DNA of 64,000 nucleotides from Chamaea fasciata (Eukaryota; Chordata; Aves; Passeriformes; Sylviidae): NCBI GenBank assembly GCA_029207755.1, contig JARCOQ010000012.1, positions 21,997,740-22,061,739 on the forward strand, written 5' to 3'. The translations under genes were made by a program, and so were the position numbers. This document shows, piece after piece, positions 11,694 through 22,535 of the stretch. Below the pieces are notes generated by a model. It worked only from the letters and a program-made list of their open reading frames with translations. It did not search any database and had not been told where the DNA came from. Position 1 is the first letter of the stretch; each line of letters starts with the position of its first letter.

Positions 11694-12417
11694 GTACAGC
11701 TCCTTTCCCCTGCTTCTCTCACCCACAGTGAAGCCATGGAGCAAGCCTGAGCCCACTGGGCTCCCATGTAACTGCTGGGAAGAGTTCCTGGTCAGCAGGG
11801 CAGTGCTGGCACATCCCCAGTGTCCCTGCAGCTTCCAGGGAGTCTCCCATGCAAGGCCAGGGCTCGGAACACCTGTGTCTGGATTGCTGATCCCAGAACA
11901 ACCCAGGCAGTGCAGGGAGATGTTTTCATGGCACGGCTTTGCCAGCATTTCCTCAAAGGCCAAGGAGCTACAGAGCAGAACAGCTTTAGTGAACAAGCAC
12001 TAAGCCCCTCTAGACCACTGACCTCCAGGATGGGTCCATTTGACGTGGATCCATCATCAGGCAGTAGGAGCTGAGTTAGAAATGTGCTCCCTGAGCCTGG
12101 ATCACCTCCAGACACCACCAGGCCAGCGGAGGCGGAGCCCCGCTGAGCCCAGGGTGTTGGTAGAAGGACCACCCTTGGCCAGCACCTGCTTCTCTCCCTG
12201 TGTGGGAATTGTCACCTTGCAGCTCTCAGTCTGTGCAAACAGAACACAGTGCCGAGTGTCAGAAGTGGAGGACAGCAGTCCTGTGCTGCTGGGCCAGGTG
12301 GTTTGGCAGTTGTTGCCTGGCAGTTTGCCAGGTAGCAATTGCCAAAGTCTTCGTGAGCTTTGTGCCTTCACCGAATGGATTTCAAAGCTCCTCTAAGTGC
12401 ATGGGGAGGAAACCCTA

Positions 12418-12690
12418 GAGTCATAGTATGTTAAGGATGGAACGGACCTCAAAGACTGTCTAGTGCCAAGGCCCCTGCCATGGGCAGGGACACCTCCCAC
12501 TAGACCAGGTAGCTCCAAGCCCCATCCAGCCTGGCTTTCAACACTTTCAGGGCTGGAACCTCCACAACTCCCCTGGGGAACCTACTCCAGCGTCTCACCA
12601 CCTCACAGTAAAAAAATTCTTCTCAATATCTAACCTAAATTTCCTTTCTTTCAATTTATACCTGTCACTCCTTGGCCTGTTGCTACAGGA
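12418..12690 (-). mobile_element. CR1 LINE 3' tail, unit 1
   Basis: The segment from the gtcatag-type start through the ccatgggcaggga and cctcacagtaaa blocks is the reverse complement of the conserved 3' end of avian CR1 elements, with its 3' end at about 12,418. Truncated at the 5' end as is usual for CR1. Also present in unit 2. Confidence 0.82.
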
Positions 12691-12935
12691 CACCAGAGAT
12701 GTTTTAAACTCAGCAAACTGGTGGCTAAAATTGGAAACCAGCCCAAGGAATGGGTTAGAAATTGCAAGTCAGCCCCAGGGGATATCTCCTGAGGGAAGAG
12801 AAGGGTCCATATCTTCTGCTGCAGCATCAAGAGCTGGTTGCATGCAGCTCAGAATCAGGGTCTAGCATTGAGGCAGCCTGGAAAATCCAGTAGAACAGAG
12901 GGAATTATTGTACTGAAATGGACATCTCTCCCCAG

Positions 12936-13054
12936 GCCGTGAGAGCAGGCTGGCCCTGCGCCTCAGAGGGGAAGGCCGCGGACCCTTGGTTGAACTCAGC
13001 TGTGATACCCTGAACCTTGGGGAAGTTTTTGTCAAAACCGCCCACACCCATGAG
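12936..13054 (+). CDS. HYDIN: HYDIN exon G, unit 1
   Basis: 119 bases, two bases completing the glycine begun in exon F, leaving in phase 0; acceptor ctccccag, donor gtgagc. Encodes GRESRLALRLRGEGRGP, then CDTLNLGEVFVKTAHTHE: the end of one domain and the start of the next. The GEGxGP turn, common between HYDIN domains, is intact here and altered in unit 2. Confidence 0.9.
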
Positions 13055-14232
13055 GTGAGCACCAGGGGTTGGGATGGATCCTGATGGCTCCTGAGGCAGC
13101 AGCAAGCCTGGTGGACCTGTGGAATTCCTGGCAACCTGGGCAGTTGTGAGCAGGGAATATCTGATGTACCGGTCAAATCTGGGCGGGGGGGGAAGGGGGG
13201 GGGTCCAGAAAAATGTGTCTGTTGTTCATGAAGCCCCAGTCCCTTCTTTTGGGCAGCCTTCCATAGGGATCAGCTGGGAGGCTTCCTGCAAAACAACCCC
13301 TTTTGACCCAACGCTGGGTCAAAAAGCTGTTCAGAGGCTTTTGTGGCAGCACCAGACACAAGGCACCTTTGTACTGGGCTGTTCGGAAGCAGCTGGGACA
13401 AGCTGGCTACATTTGAGCTTCAGTCCACCGCAAACAACTTTTAGTCAAGTGTCTCCTGCTCATTCCTGGAAGTCACAGGAAAGCCATCCAGCCTCCTGGC
13501 TCAGTGCAGGCCCTTGCAAAGGGCTTGAGGATTCTTTCCCTTGCTGTCCAATCCCTCACCACACTTCAGGCTTGGTGCATCTCTGGCTCTACAAAGAGAA
13601 AAGTGTTCCTGGGAATAAAGCAAAAGATTTTTCTACCTATTTGCCTCCCCCCTGTTGGGGGTCAAGTTTGCAAAAAAAAAGAGAGAGCAACTGAAAGAGG
13701 CAGAAAACGAGGCACTACATCATGCCAGACACTTTCAGAAGTTTGGTTGTGGAAGAGAAAGACACGTTGAGTTTTCTTACCAAAAGATGGCGCTGTCTGT
13801 ACATTTTGATGTTGATGCCTCCTTCTCAGTGTATTGTTTTCACGGTATGGGAAAAGGTAAATGCGTAGATACGGTACTGCTGGAGCTGTGCTGACTGGGG
13901 CAGCAGCAGCTCTGTGGTGATTCACTACGCAGCTGCAATCACCCCACGTTGCTCTCAGGGCCAGGTCTGAATGAGCTTGGTGCTACTGACCAGAGGTGGA
14001 CTGCTCTGTGTCCGTGGGGTAACCCCAGGGTGACTCCAGTTATGTGGAGTTATGTGAGCTTCGCATGAAAACCCAAAGGCAGAACTTGTCCTGTTGTATT
14101 TTTTTGACTTCTGCCGTCCAGCAGCACAAAGCATCTTCTGCCTTTTCTGGGTGTTAATTGCGCCATTAGAAAATGACTCCCAAGAAGGGAAGATTTCACG
14201 TGTACTTGCATTTTGTTTTCTTGCTGCTGCAG
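13055..14232. other. Intron G-H, unit 1
   Basis: 1.2 kb, with a G-rich run near 13,181-13,202 that differs slightly in length between units. Nothing else recognised. Unit 2 counterpart: 39,817-40,994. Confidence 0.5.
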
Positions 14233-14456
14233 GTGAAACTGATGAACAAAGGAGTTCTTGATGCTCCCTTCACCTATATCCCTTCAAACACGGAAGTGGA
14301 CTGCTGCTTCAAGTTTGTACCCGAGGAGGGCCTCATTGCACCAGGTGGGATCCAGACTATTCAGATCTCCTTGGATGCCGCCGTGTTGGGGCGGTTTGAG
14401 GAACCATTCCAGTTCCGTGTGGCTGGATCTCCTACGCCTGTGATCCTGACCATCGA
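14233..14456 (+). CDS. HYDIN: HYDIN exon H, unit 1
   Basis: 224 bases, phase 0 in, two bases out. Encodes a nearly complete ASH core: LMNKGVLDAPFTYIPS, FKFVPEEGLIAPGGIQTIQI and GRFEEPFQFRVAGSPTPV. I place the donor at gtaagg (14,457), because the apparent open frame runs into TAA only if the donor is ignored, and this choice joins in frame to exon I. One difference from unit 2 (Asp versus Gly). Confidence 0.9.
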
Positions 14457-16284
14457 GTAAGGACTCTGGGAGCTTACTCTGGGTGGGCACATCTGTAGCT
14501 GTCTCTGGGACATCCCCCACCTACCTCATTTTGGGGTCGGGCAGAGAAAAAAGATGTTTCCTGAGGTCTCAATCTCTGCTCTGATCCTGGCATTGCCTTA
14601 GTGTGGGGGTGCCTGCTGCCCTGTGTGGTACCCGGGAGCTGGAATGACTCCTCCCTGCAGGGATGTCCCTCTGCCTTGGGCCATGGCAGGCAGTGGCATG
14701 GATCAGCTTTGGGCAGTAGCAGTGTTTTGAAAAACTTCTGTTAATAATCCATCCCAAACGGGCAGCAGCAGCCTCCCCTCACTTCTCATGGCCATGCATG
14801 GAGGCAGGCTGTGCTCCGAGCTCCTGTGCAGAGTGCTCTGCTACCTCCTTTCCACAGCCAGGAAAAGGCTGATGTGGGAGACAGGGAACTGTGCAGCAGG
14901 AACCGTCCCAAGGACATGGGCTTCATCCCATAATCCTGGCCCTGCAGAAGGGAGAAGGGGTGATGATGGGGGAGGCAGAGCTCAGTCCTCAGGACCACAG
15001 CAGCATGAGGGCTTGTCCCTGCTAGCCTGAGGCGTGTGCTGGTAGGATAACGTAGTGTAAGCAGGAAAGCTGATGCTGGTTGCTCTGGAGCTTTGGAGCT
15101 AGGCTGCTGCTGTTGGGAGGCACTGGATCAGGGCAATAAAGAAATGAAAGCAATCTGCAGTTGATTATACCAATAAGATAAGGGAGATGGATTAAAAAGA
15201 ACATGAAACTTATTACTTAGCAGGAGAAAAGTGTTGACTAGGTCTGCCCATAGTAGAGAAACAACTACACTGGCTTTGCTTTTGGAGAAAAAGTGCTGCT
15301 ATTTTTATTTTGGAAATCAAGAGGGAACCTTTCACCATCAAATAATTGATTCTCCTCTGTCCCTCCCCCAAACTGGTCATGCGTGGGATGTTATTCCATA
15401 AGCAGCTTTCTCCTTGAGCAAGAGAAGGTGTCTCTTGTTGAGATGTGTAGAGCGGAGCCAGGGACAGTCCTGTGAACACAGTAGAAGACACAGTTCACTG
15501 GTCCTTGACTTTTAACCAAAAGGCAGGGTGCGCATTGATTGGCGTCAACCATGAAATAAACTCGTGTTGGGCAGCTTCAAGTGCTGCCTTCAGTGGATGT
15601 TGGTGACTTTTAGTGCCTGTCTGCTGAGTTCAAGGCCAGGGGAGGAGGTGTGGTAGATTCAGGACACCCATGTTTGGTTGTTTAAGCTATTGCTCCTGGC
15701 TGTGCCAGCTGGTGCACTAGTGACAAGCTGGTCCTTTCCTCTAGGATTCATCTGTCTACTGTGTAGAACTGTTAATGCTCTTTTTGGAGGATGTTTGGGG
15801 CTCCCCTGGCTTCATGTCTCAAAACTCTGTCTGTAATGATTGTGTGGGTCAAAATCTCCTGAGAAAGCTCCTCCATTGGAAGACCAGTTACAGCCAAGTA
15901 GCAAAGCAGGGAACCTGTGGCTGGAAAGGCTGGTTACAGAAGTTTGTGGGGACACCTTTATGTCCATCCCATTACAGATGGGGAAACTGAGGCACGGAGA
16001 CAGGTCTGGGTGGGTGTTCAGGGTCCCTCATGGGACCACCGGCAACTTGGGGGCTTTTCCTGCCTGCCCTGCGTCCAAAGCCCCATCAGTGGCTGTGGGC
16101 TGCTGGCCTCTTGGCTTTAGCTGCCTCCTGTGCACATGGACACTGTGCTGAGCACATGGTGGTGTGTTGATTTGAAACCCACGATGCCCCTGACACCAGG
16201 TTTTGTGCCCCCAAGCCATGACAGCCGGAGGCTTTGCAATTCCCTTTAACTCAGCCATTTCCTCCTGTGTCCCTGTCATCGCAG
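14457..16284. other. Intron H-I, unit 1
   Basis: 1.8 kb. Near 14,723 it lacks 85 bases present in unit 2 (41,482-41,566). It also holds a short MIR-like segment at about 15,968-15,999. Nothing else recognised. Confidence 0.5.
15968..15999 (+). mobile_element. Possible MIR-like SINE core remnant, unit 1
   Basis: The short stretch around attacagatggggaaactg resembles the conserved core of amniote MIR SINEs. It is only about 30 bases long, so chance cannot be excluded. The same segment lies at 42,810-42,841 in unit 2. Confidence 0.35.
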
Positions 16285-16352
16285 GGGGTGTGTCGTCGGG
16301 CCGACTTTACACTTCGACACCGATGAGCTCGACTTCGGTGACATCTCCTTTG
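16285..16352 (+). CDS. HYDIN: HYDIN exon I, unit 1
   Basis: 68 bases, the first completing the glutamate from exon H, one base carried out. Acceptor atcgcag, donor gtgagt. Encodes GCVVGPTLHFDTDELDFGDISFG: the domain-end glycine turn, then the DFGDISFG strand that opens the next HYDIN repeat. Same protein in unit 2. Confidence 0.9.
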
Positions 16353-16542
16353 GTGAGTGTTCCCTGCGCTGGGACACAGCGGGAGGGATCTGTGTGCTCC
16401 AAAATGGAGCACTTGAACGTAAAAGCATCCAGCACTGCTCATGTTCTGCCACAACAGCCTCTTCAGGGTGTGAACTGCAGGTGCCTCAGGTAGCATTTTG
16501 CCATTGTGGGATCAAATAGGAGCAAGTATTTTCTGGTGTCTC

Positions 16543-17330
16543 TGTCCTGGTTTAAAAGACAGATTCTGCCAAGGAAGGTGGCAATCTTCACGGAATGGAA
16601 TGATGACCCTCCTCTCTCCAAATTACTGTACCTTTGAAATTACAGGGCTTCCAGGCAAAAATATGGAAAAGGAATAGCAGTTCGTTACTAGAGTATATCC
16701 GGACAGCACAGACAACAACGCAATGCCAGAAGTTTCCAACCCACCGAGTCCTGTTTTCCCCTTTGGTGTGGTTATGATCACAGGCTGGAGGAGCGGTGGG
16801 CTCTGGCAGGGCAGTGATTTCCCTCCCAGCCGGCACGGGCAGGGAGGGAAGGAGGAAATCGCTGCTTTTGCAAACTACGGGCAGCAGGAGATGTGGGCAC
16901 TGGCAATCGGGAGCAGGCAGAAGCGGGGACGGCGGGCAGATTCGATCACGGTGCTGAGCCCGGCGTCAAGCGCACGACGTCCCGCAGCAGCACGCTGCCG
17001 ACCTTCCCGAGCCCCGGCGGAAGGACGGAAAGGTCTGCCCCCTGCAAACCTCGGCTCCGACTTCACAACCGCCCGCGGCATCACGGCACAGCTCCCAAAG
17101 AGCCCCGGATGGAAAAGCCCACCCGCACAGCCGAGACCACCCCAAACCCCCTGTATTTCCCTTCCCAGACTGAGGCCAAAATTCACTACGAAACCTAAAC
17201 TCATAACAATGAAGTTGTTGAACGTTTTAAGAAAACTAATTGCCTCTCCTGATCTGCTTCTTCGCCACCCTGCATCACCACTGAGGCACTTGTTAAGTTG
17301 CCTTTTGAATAAATGAAACAAGAAAGGCAA
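16543..17330. mobile_element. ERV LTR-like segment, unit 1
   Basis: The left end begins tgtcctgg and continues with blocks that I recognise as typical of passerine endogenous-retrovirus LTRs (accctcctctctccaaatta, then aggcaaaaatatgg). The middle (16,890-17,150) is GC-rich with many CpGs. The right edge is a guess. No viral coding sequence is seen, so a solo or truncated LTR is likely. A matching segment lies in unit 2 at about 43,385-44,172. Confidence 0.5.
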
Positions 17331-18407
17331 CAGGTAGAAACGCATTCCTAAGGTCTCTTCAGCTGAAGGCAGCTGTTGTATCTTTGCTTCTTTTTAACTG
17401 TTGTTGACTGTTGTCTGCATGTGGTGACCTCAGTCTCATTTGAGGTTTTGACATCTGTGTTTGTCCCTTTTGTGCTTCTCTTGCCTCCCTGCTGGAGTCA
17501 CTGCTGGAGCCGGCAGTGATTACTGTTGATGGGCACAGAGAAGCTCTGGGCTGCGCCTGCAGTTGTTTTTTTCCCCCACCTGTGTTCAAATGACTCTTGG
17601 TGAGCAGGCCTGGGGAGAAGTCTCCTCCCCACAGAGCTGGCCAGCCAGTCCACTGCAGAGCGGGTTGTGGCTGGTGTCCGGGCTCTGCAGGACATCCCCA
17701 CCATGCGTGGCACTATCTCTGGCTTTCCAATATGGAAAGCAAATCTCAGAGTTAAGGTGGGGTAAACCCTTGCAGGCAGCAATCACAGTGAGTAGTATGG
17801 GTGCGATGTCCCCGCTTGTTGGGTCAAGGCTCGGGTTTGCCTCCAGCTGAGTGGGCTCTGAGCTGTCACATGCCCAGTCTGTTTGGCCCAAACCAAAAGA
17901 CGCCTTAAGAATTCTGCAGAGAGAAACTGCATTAGGGTGCTTTGCATCACGTTCTAGTTCCTGATTTCATCCTCACTTTCTACTGCTGTAGCTTCTTCTC
18001 AATGGCGACTCACTCTTTATGTATCTTGAAAAGGGTAGGAGTGTTGGCAGACTTAACAGGGAATTTTACAGTTTGAATTTTCAGAGGAAATGCTTGGTCT
18101 GGGTGCACAGTCATCAGGGAGAAATAACTGGTGCTGGTTTGGGGCAGGTGAGGGAGCTTCTCCCCATCAGAAAGAGAGAAGCTTGCAGTGTTGAGCAGGG
18201 CTAAGAGCAGGCATTTTCAAGGCTACAGTCTGGAATCAGTGTTAAAGGGAACTAAGTGACGACTAATTCCTCTTGCAGCTTCTCAGTAATCTGTAGTTCA
18301 GATAATAAAGAGCTAAACTCCAATCACGCTTTCATGCTACCAGGGTATTCCCACCGGGAGTCACGACATAACTGGTGCCTAAATGGATATTTGTGTCCTT
18401 TTCCTAG

Positions 18408-18616
18408 GCTTTCCCTACACCAAGACCTGTCGCCTCACTAACACCTCGCGGGTGTCGGACGATGGCACTCAGCCTGCTGTTAGCAGCTTTGAGCAAATAC
18501 TCAGCGACAGTGAGCCCTCCTGGAGGGAGGGAATTCATTTTTCTGTGAAGCCAAGGGAGTTTACACTGAACCCCAGCGAAAGGACCCTCCAATCCCAGGA
18601 ACACCAGGATATCGAG
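18408..18616 (+). CDS. HYDIN: HYDIN exon J, unit 1, with 24-base in-frame deletion
   Basis: 209 bases against 233 in unit 2. The deletion lies between 18,454 and 18,455 and removes the residues PVTFKLRV, an edge strand of the ASH fold that unit 2 retains. GTG occurs at both edges in unit 2, consistent with slippage. The rest reads GFPYTKTCRLTNTS and later FSVKPREFTLNPSERTLQ. Acceptor ttttcctag, donor gtatgg. Frame is kept, but the domain would probably fold poorly. Confidence 0.85.
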
Positions 18617-19427
18617 GTATGGGAAGAGTCCAGCCACACACACTTCAGCAGCGGGTCTGAAGCTTCACGGGAGTGTGGGAGGGCTTTAGCTCTGATGCCA
18701 GCTCTGATCATCGTGTGAGCGAGGATCTGCACTGGCGTGGGGCCTCTGTGAGCTGGGTTACTCGGGACGTTCCTGAAGGAGCACTGATTTGTTTCCAAAA
18801 TCACAAGCTGAAATCATGTCCCATAATGGTCAAGTACTGAAGGCATTTTGGTGTTTTTGAGAGCAATGTCTTTGATTGCAAGTGGGCAGAGGACGGACGA
18901 GGACCAAAGGTGGCTGTTAGAGAGATGTCATTATATAAAGCAGTTTGCTTTTCTTCTTGGTCTCATTTCTCCTGTCCTGGGGAGTAGAATGATTTGTGTT
19001 CACTGCAGGGATCTCCAGTGAAGGCAAAAAACTCTGCGGCCATGAACTGCCCAGCACCTGCTGGCCCACGCTTTGTCTTCAGCTTCCTGCTGTAAAGCTG
19101 AACTCATTCTGTTCAAGTCAGCAGATTTCCACTGCATTTATGTCATTGTAGTCAGATGAAAATTTGCCCCTTAATTTGAACACAGTGCTGCACAGAGCTT
19201 TAGTCTAATGTTTTAATTTAGCTGACCTATGCCCTGATAGCAAGGTGTGCTTAACAAATCTGGTATTTGCCAGAAGGCTTTTGTCACTCTTAGAGACTGC
19301 TCTACACGTGGAGCGGCAGAAGAATTAAGGCAAAATCCTCCCTTTTCTTACCACAAAAACTGGAGGACATCACACGTGAGTCATGAGCTTTTGTAAAGAA
19401 GAATTTACTGCTCTTCTCTTCCACCAG
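18617..19427. other. Intron J-K, unit 1
   Basis: 0.8 kb with nothing recognised; visibly more diverged from unit 2 than the introns near the start of the unit. Confidence 0.45.
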
Positions 19428-19528
19428 GTGACCCTGTGTTCCAACACTGTGACGGAATACAACCGGAAATTGCTGGTGGACCTGGAGTGGTTTGGCAAGG
19501 GAGTGGCATCACTGATCATCAAGGCCAG
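19428..19528 (+). CDS. HYDIN: HYDIN exon K, unit 1
   Basis: 101 bases, phase 0 in and two bases out, acceptor ttccaccag, donor gtacca. Encodes VTLCSNTVTEYNRKLLVDLE and then SLIIKAR, matching the HYDIN segment that ends a domain just before its LITARC-type turn. Identical to unit 2. Confidence 0.88.
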
Positions 19529-20771
19529 GTACCAGCACTTCCCTGGCCTCCCCCAGCGCACTGCCTTGCACAGGACGTGCTGGCTGCAGCTCCCAAGGAG
19601 ACGTGTTGTTTAATGACCTCATGTTCTGCCCAGCTGGACATGAGAACAGCAGTGCTTGAAAAGCAGCCTGTGGTGAAAAGCAGCCCTGCTGACAGCCCAG
19701 CGTGGTCCTGGGTCGTTTTCTAAAGGGACCAGGAATGATATCATTTATTGACCTGGTGCTTGAGGTGAAGCAAATTTCCCAAGGGCCTCCTCGCCTTCTT
19801 CCTGCAAGAGGTGGAGTTGTGCTGGGTTGCAACCAGCCCGCGTTGGCTTGGGGCACACCAAGCAGTCTGCTGAGGGTCAGGGTCTGGTTCTGTTAACGAG
19901 GGCACGTGACAGTGGGGAAGTGGCTCACAGCAAGAGAGGTGAGGGCAGGATCTTCAGAGGGGAAATCAGTCCTTGATGTGGCAGGTCAGCTCTACTTTTT
20001 CCCCTTCTCTCTGCTTCCTGTTTTGAGCTTTGATGTTCTCAGGCTTAAAGCAAAAGTTGTTCTTGCTCCAGCAGAATTCCATCCTGCTGTGCTGCTCTAG
20101 GTGTCAGTTTAATGACAAGAGGGATGCAATTCCCTGGTGCTGTTCCCACTCCCAGGCAGAGCCATCTCGTCAGTGCCTGGGCTGCCATGTTTGAAAAGCA
20201 AGTGCCATTGGGGACAGTCAGTGTTTGGACCTGTGGAGTGAAGGACCAGGGGAGTTGTAGGAACTGGGAGGGAGTGATCTCCCACTCTGTGGGGCAGGTG
20301 ATGTCTCATGCCCTCCAAGGCTGGGGCAAACAGCTGAGTTCTCAGGCAGGGTAACAGCACCATGGGAGAGAAGGGAGTCCTTTTTACTGAGACACTAGAG
20401 TCGTGTGTTCCTGGAGCCTTACTGAGCACTGATCCCTGTTGGGAAGGCTCCCCCAGAGCTCATGGATCACTGGGACTGTTCCAGGAGTTCTTGCAAACCT
20501 TCTTGGGTGAAGGAGGGGCTGAGGCAGCTGTGGGACCAAGTGCTCTGCCTGGGGCACTTGGCAGCCTCTGGGTGCTGCCTCTCAGGTTTTGCCCCTCCTC
20601 GACAAGACATGTTTGAGTGGGAGGACTTTAAAGGCAATTTTTCACCGTAGGCCTGTTAAATGTGTATTTGACAGTGACAAAGGTGTTGTGCTCCATTTCA
20701 CAATCTTTGGGGGTAAACGTTCTCCATTCTCTCAGTATCTCTGATTCCCTTGGGGTCATCTCTTTGCCCAA
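19529..20771. other. Intron K-L, unit 1
   Basis: 1.2 kb, no recognised element. It ends cccaa at 20,767-20,771, where unit 2 has the expected cccag. Confidence 0.5.
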
Positions 20772-20907
20772 ATGTTTCGTTCCTGAGCTGCAAGTGTACC
20801 CCCAAAACCGGGGGATCCATGAGTGCGACCTGAAGGCCCCGTTCGTGAGGAAGTTCTTCATTTGGAATAACACCCACCTTCCTGGCTGCTACGGGCTTAT
20901 TCCCCAG
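20772..20907 (+). pseudogene. HYDIN: HYDIN exon L, unit 1: acceptor site lost
   Basis: 136 bases homologous to 47,639-47,774. The acceptor dinucleotide is AA at 20,770-20,771 instead of AG, so normal splicing into this exon should fail; the nearest downstream AGs (20,786-20,787 and 20,793-20,794) would shift frame. The body is otherwise open: VPELQVYPQNRG, then FFIWNNTHLPGCYGLIPQ. It carries three amino-acid changes against unit 2. The donor gtttgg is weak in both units. Confidence 0.8.
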
Positions 20908-21354
20908 GTTTGGCATCGCATCCACCTCCTCCTCTGAAATATTACTGTGGAGATTATTAGGGGGGAAGAGGGTTTGGATAAGACCTTGCCGGTTCCTATT
21001 CAGTCTTAAAGATCTGCTGAGAACAGGATCCTACCTGAATGTTAGCTTTAGGATGCAGTTTAATCTCTTGAGGAAAGGGCTTACGTTCTAGTCTTCAGGG
21101 TGTTTTCTTGTGGGAGATCTTCGAGGGTTGTGAAAAGCTGCTGCATCCACAGACACCAGTGCTTGTGCTGGCAGCCTCCTTGCAGAACCCCCTGAGAATG
21201 CTAAGCCTACAATTCTTGGATCTTGTTTGTGCCTTTTACCTTTGTCCTGGGGATTTTTAAAAATGTGTGTAAGTTGCTGTTGGGATGGATGTTAAGGAGT
21301 TTGAAGTTTCTTCAGAGGTCCCTCTGAAGCTGGATTTGATTCTGTCCCTTCTAG

Positions 21355-21519
21355 GAACCCGAGGAGGACTCTCCTGTGCTCTACTCCAGCCCCAGACCCT
21401 GTGGGATTCTCCAGCCTCGGAGCGCTGCAGAGATTCCAGTTACAGTTGAAATCCAAAGATTGGGCAAGCGTTGCACCAGTGTTTGTACCGGCGTGTTTGG
21501 GGATGCAAGAAACCCACTG
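21355..21519 (+). CDS. HYDIN: HYDIN exon M, unit 1
   Basis: 55 codons, phase 0 at both ends, acceptor cccttctag, donor gtgagt. Encodes DSPVLYSSPRPCGILQPRS followed by the IPVTVEIQ strand and VFGDARNPL. By hand count 11 bases and 8 residues differ from unit 2, far more than in the flanking introns. Intron M-N (21,520-22,382) shows nothing recognised. Confidence 0.86.
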
Positions 21520-22382
21520 GTGAGTGCAAGGGGAGGTGTGTGCCTTCGTGCAACTGGTCCTGGCAGGGTGCACAGTGTGCGGGGATTCTTCCGGGGAAAA
21601 GAGGCACAGGCTGCTGTGGAGAAGGACAGCAGGGACAGGTGGCATAAACAGCTCGTGCCTTATAGGTGGCAATGTCAGTGTCTGACCCAGAAGGTAGTTC
21701 ATCTAAGCTGGAATTGAGGATCATTTTAATTACTCTTTAAAATGCTCTTAACTTTGGAAACATCTTTTTTAAAATGTTACCTCTCAGCACAAAAGAGGAT
21801 GTCAGAAGATTTCTGGGAACCTTGGGCTTTCTGTAAAAGAAAGGAAAGCTGGCATCTGAAGAGTAGTTGCAAGGATTTAAGCTTACATTAAAACATGGAA
21901 ATGGTGATGCCAAATTCCCTGGATGGCACCAAACATCTGAACCTGGGCCATTGTGGCACTGCATGTAAACCAGTCAACAGGGAGGACAGGCAGTGCAGGC
22001 TGTGCCAGGGAGCCTGAAGTTTGACTGAGCACTTGCTTTCAACTATCAGATTGCTTACCTAAAGAGAAGAGTTTCTCCCCACCCGAAGAACCAGTTGTTT
22101 AACTGTCAGCCTGATCTTAACTAGAGATTTCTTGCAAAGCTTCTACCTTTGGACCAATAATTTGTAGTTTGAAAGTTTCTCTTTACTTAATCCTTTTCAA
22201 TTTGGAGGTGAATACATAAGCTTTATTTTTTTCCCCCCAAAATCCCAGGAATTCAGCTGGAGAATGGTAGCTGTCCCTAAAGAAATAACTTGAGCTGGGT
22301 TGAGCTGTTTAAGCTTTTTTAGGTTTCCCTGTTTGGGTTTGATTTTTTTTTTTTACTCTTTCTTGCCTGCTTTCTGTAACAG

Positions 22383-22535
22383 AGAACAGAACTACAGAGC
22401 CTTGGACGGCTGTCAGCAGTCTACATAAGTCCAAGGCTGATAGAGTTCGGCAGGATCCCAGTGCTAAGGCCTAATTCACAAGCTTTTGGCCTCTTCAACG
22501 AAGGTCTCGTCGATTTAGACTTCAGGCTAGAGATT
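22383..22535 (+). CDS. HYDIN: HYDIN exon N, unit 1
   Basis: 51 codons, phase 0 at both ends, acceptor ctgtaacag, donor gtaagt. Encodes LGRLSAVYISPRLIEFGRIP and NSQAFGLFNEGLVDLDFRLE: a domain start with the IEFG strand. Three replacement differences and no silent ones against unit 2. Confidence 0.87.

Noticed and set aside
14233..14460. Exon H as a terminal exon ending at TAA (14,458-14,460)
   Set aside because: The TAA is formed by the donor gtaagg. Splicing at 14,456 joins in frame to exon I, which continues the HYDIN match.
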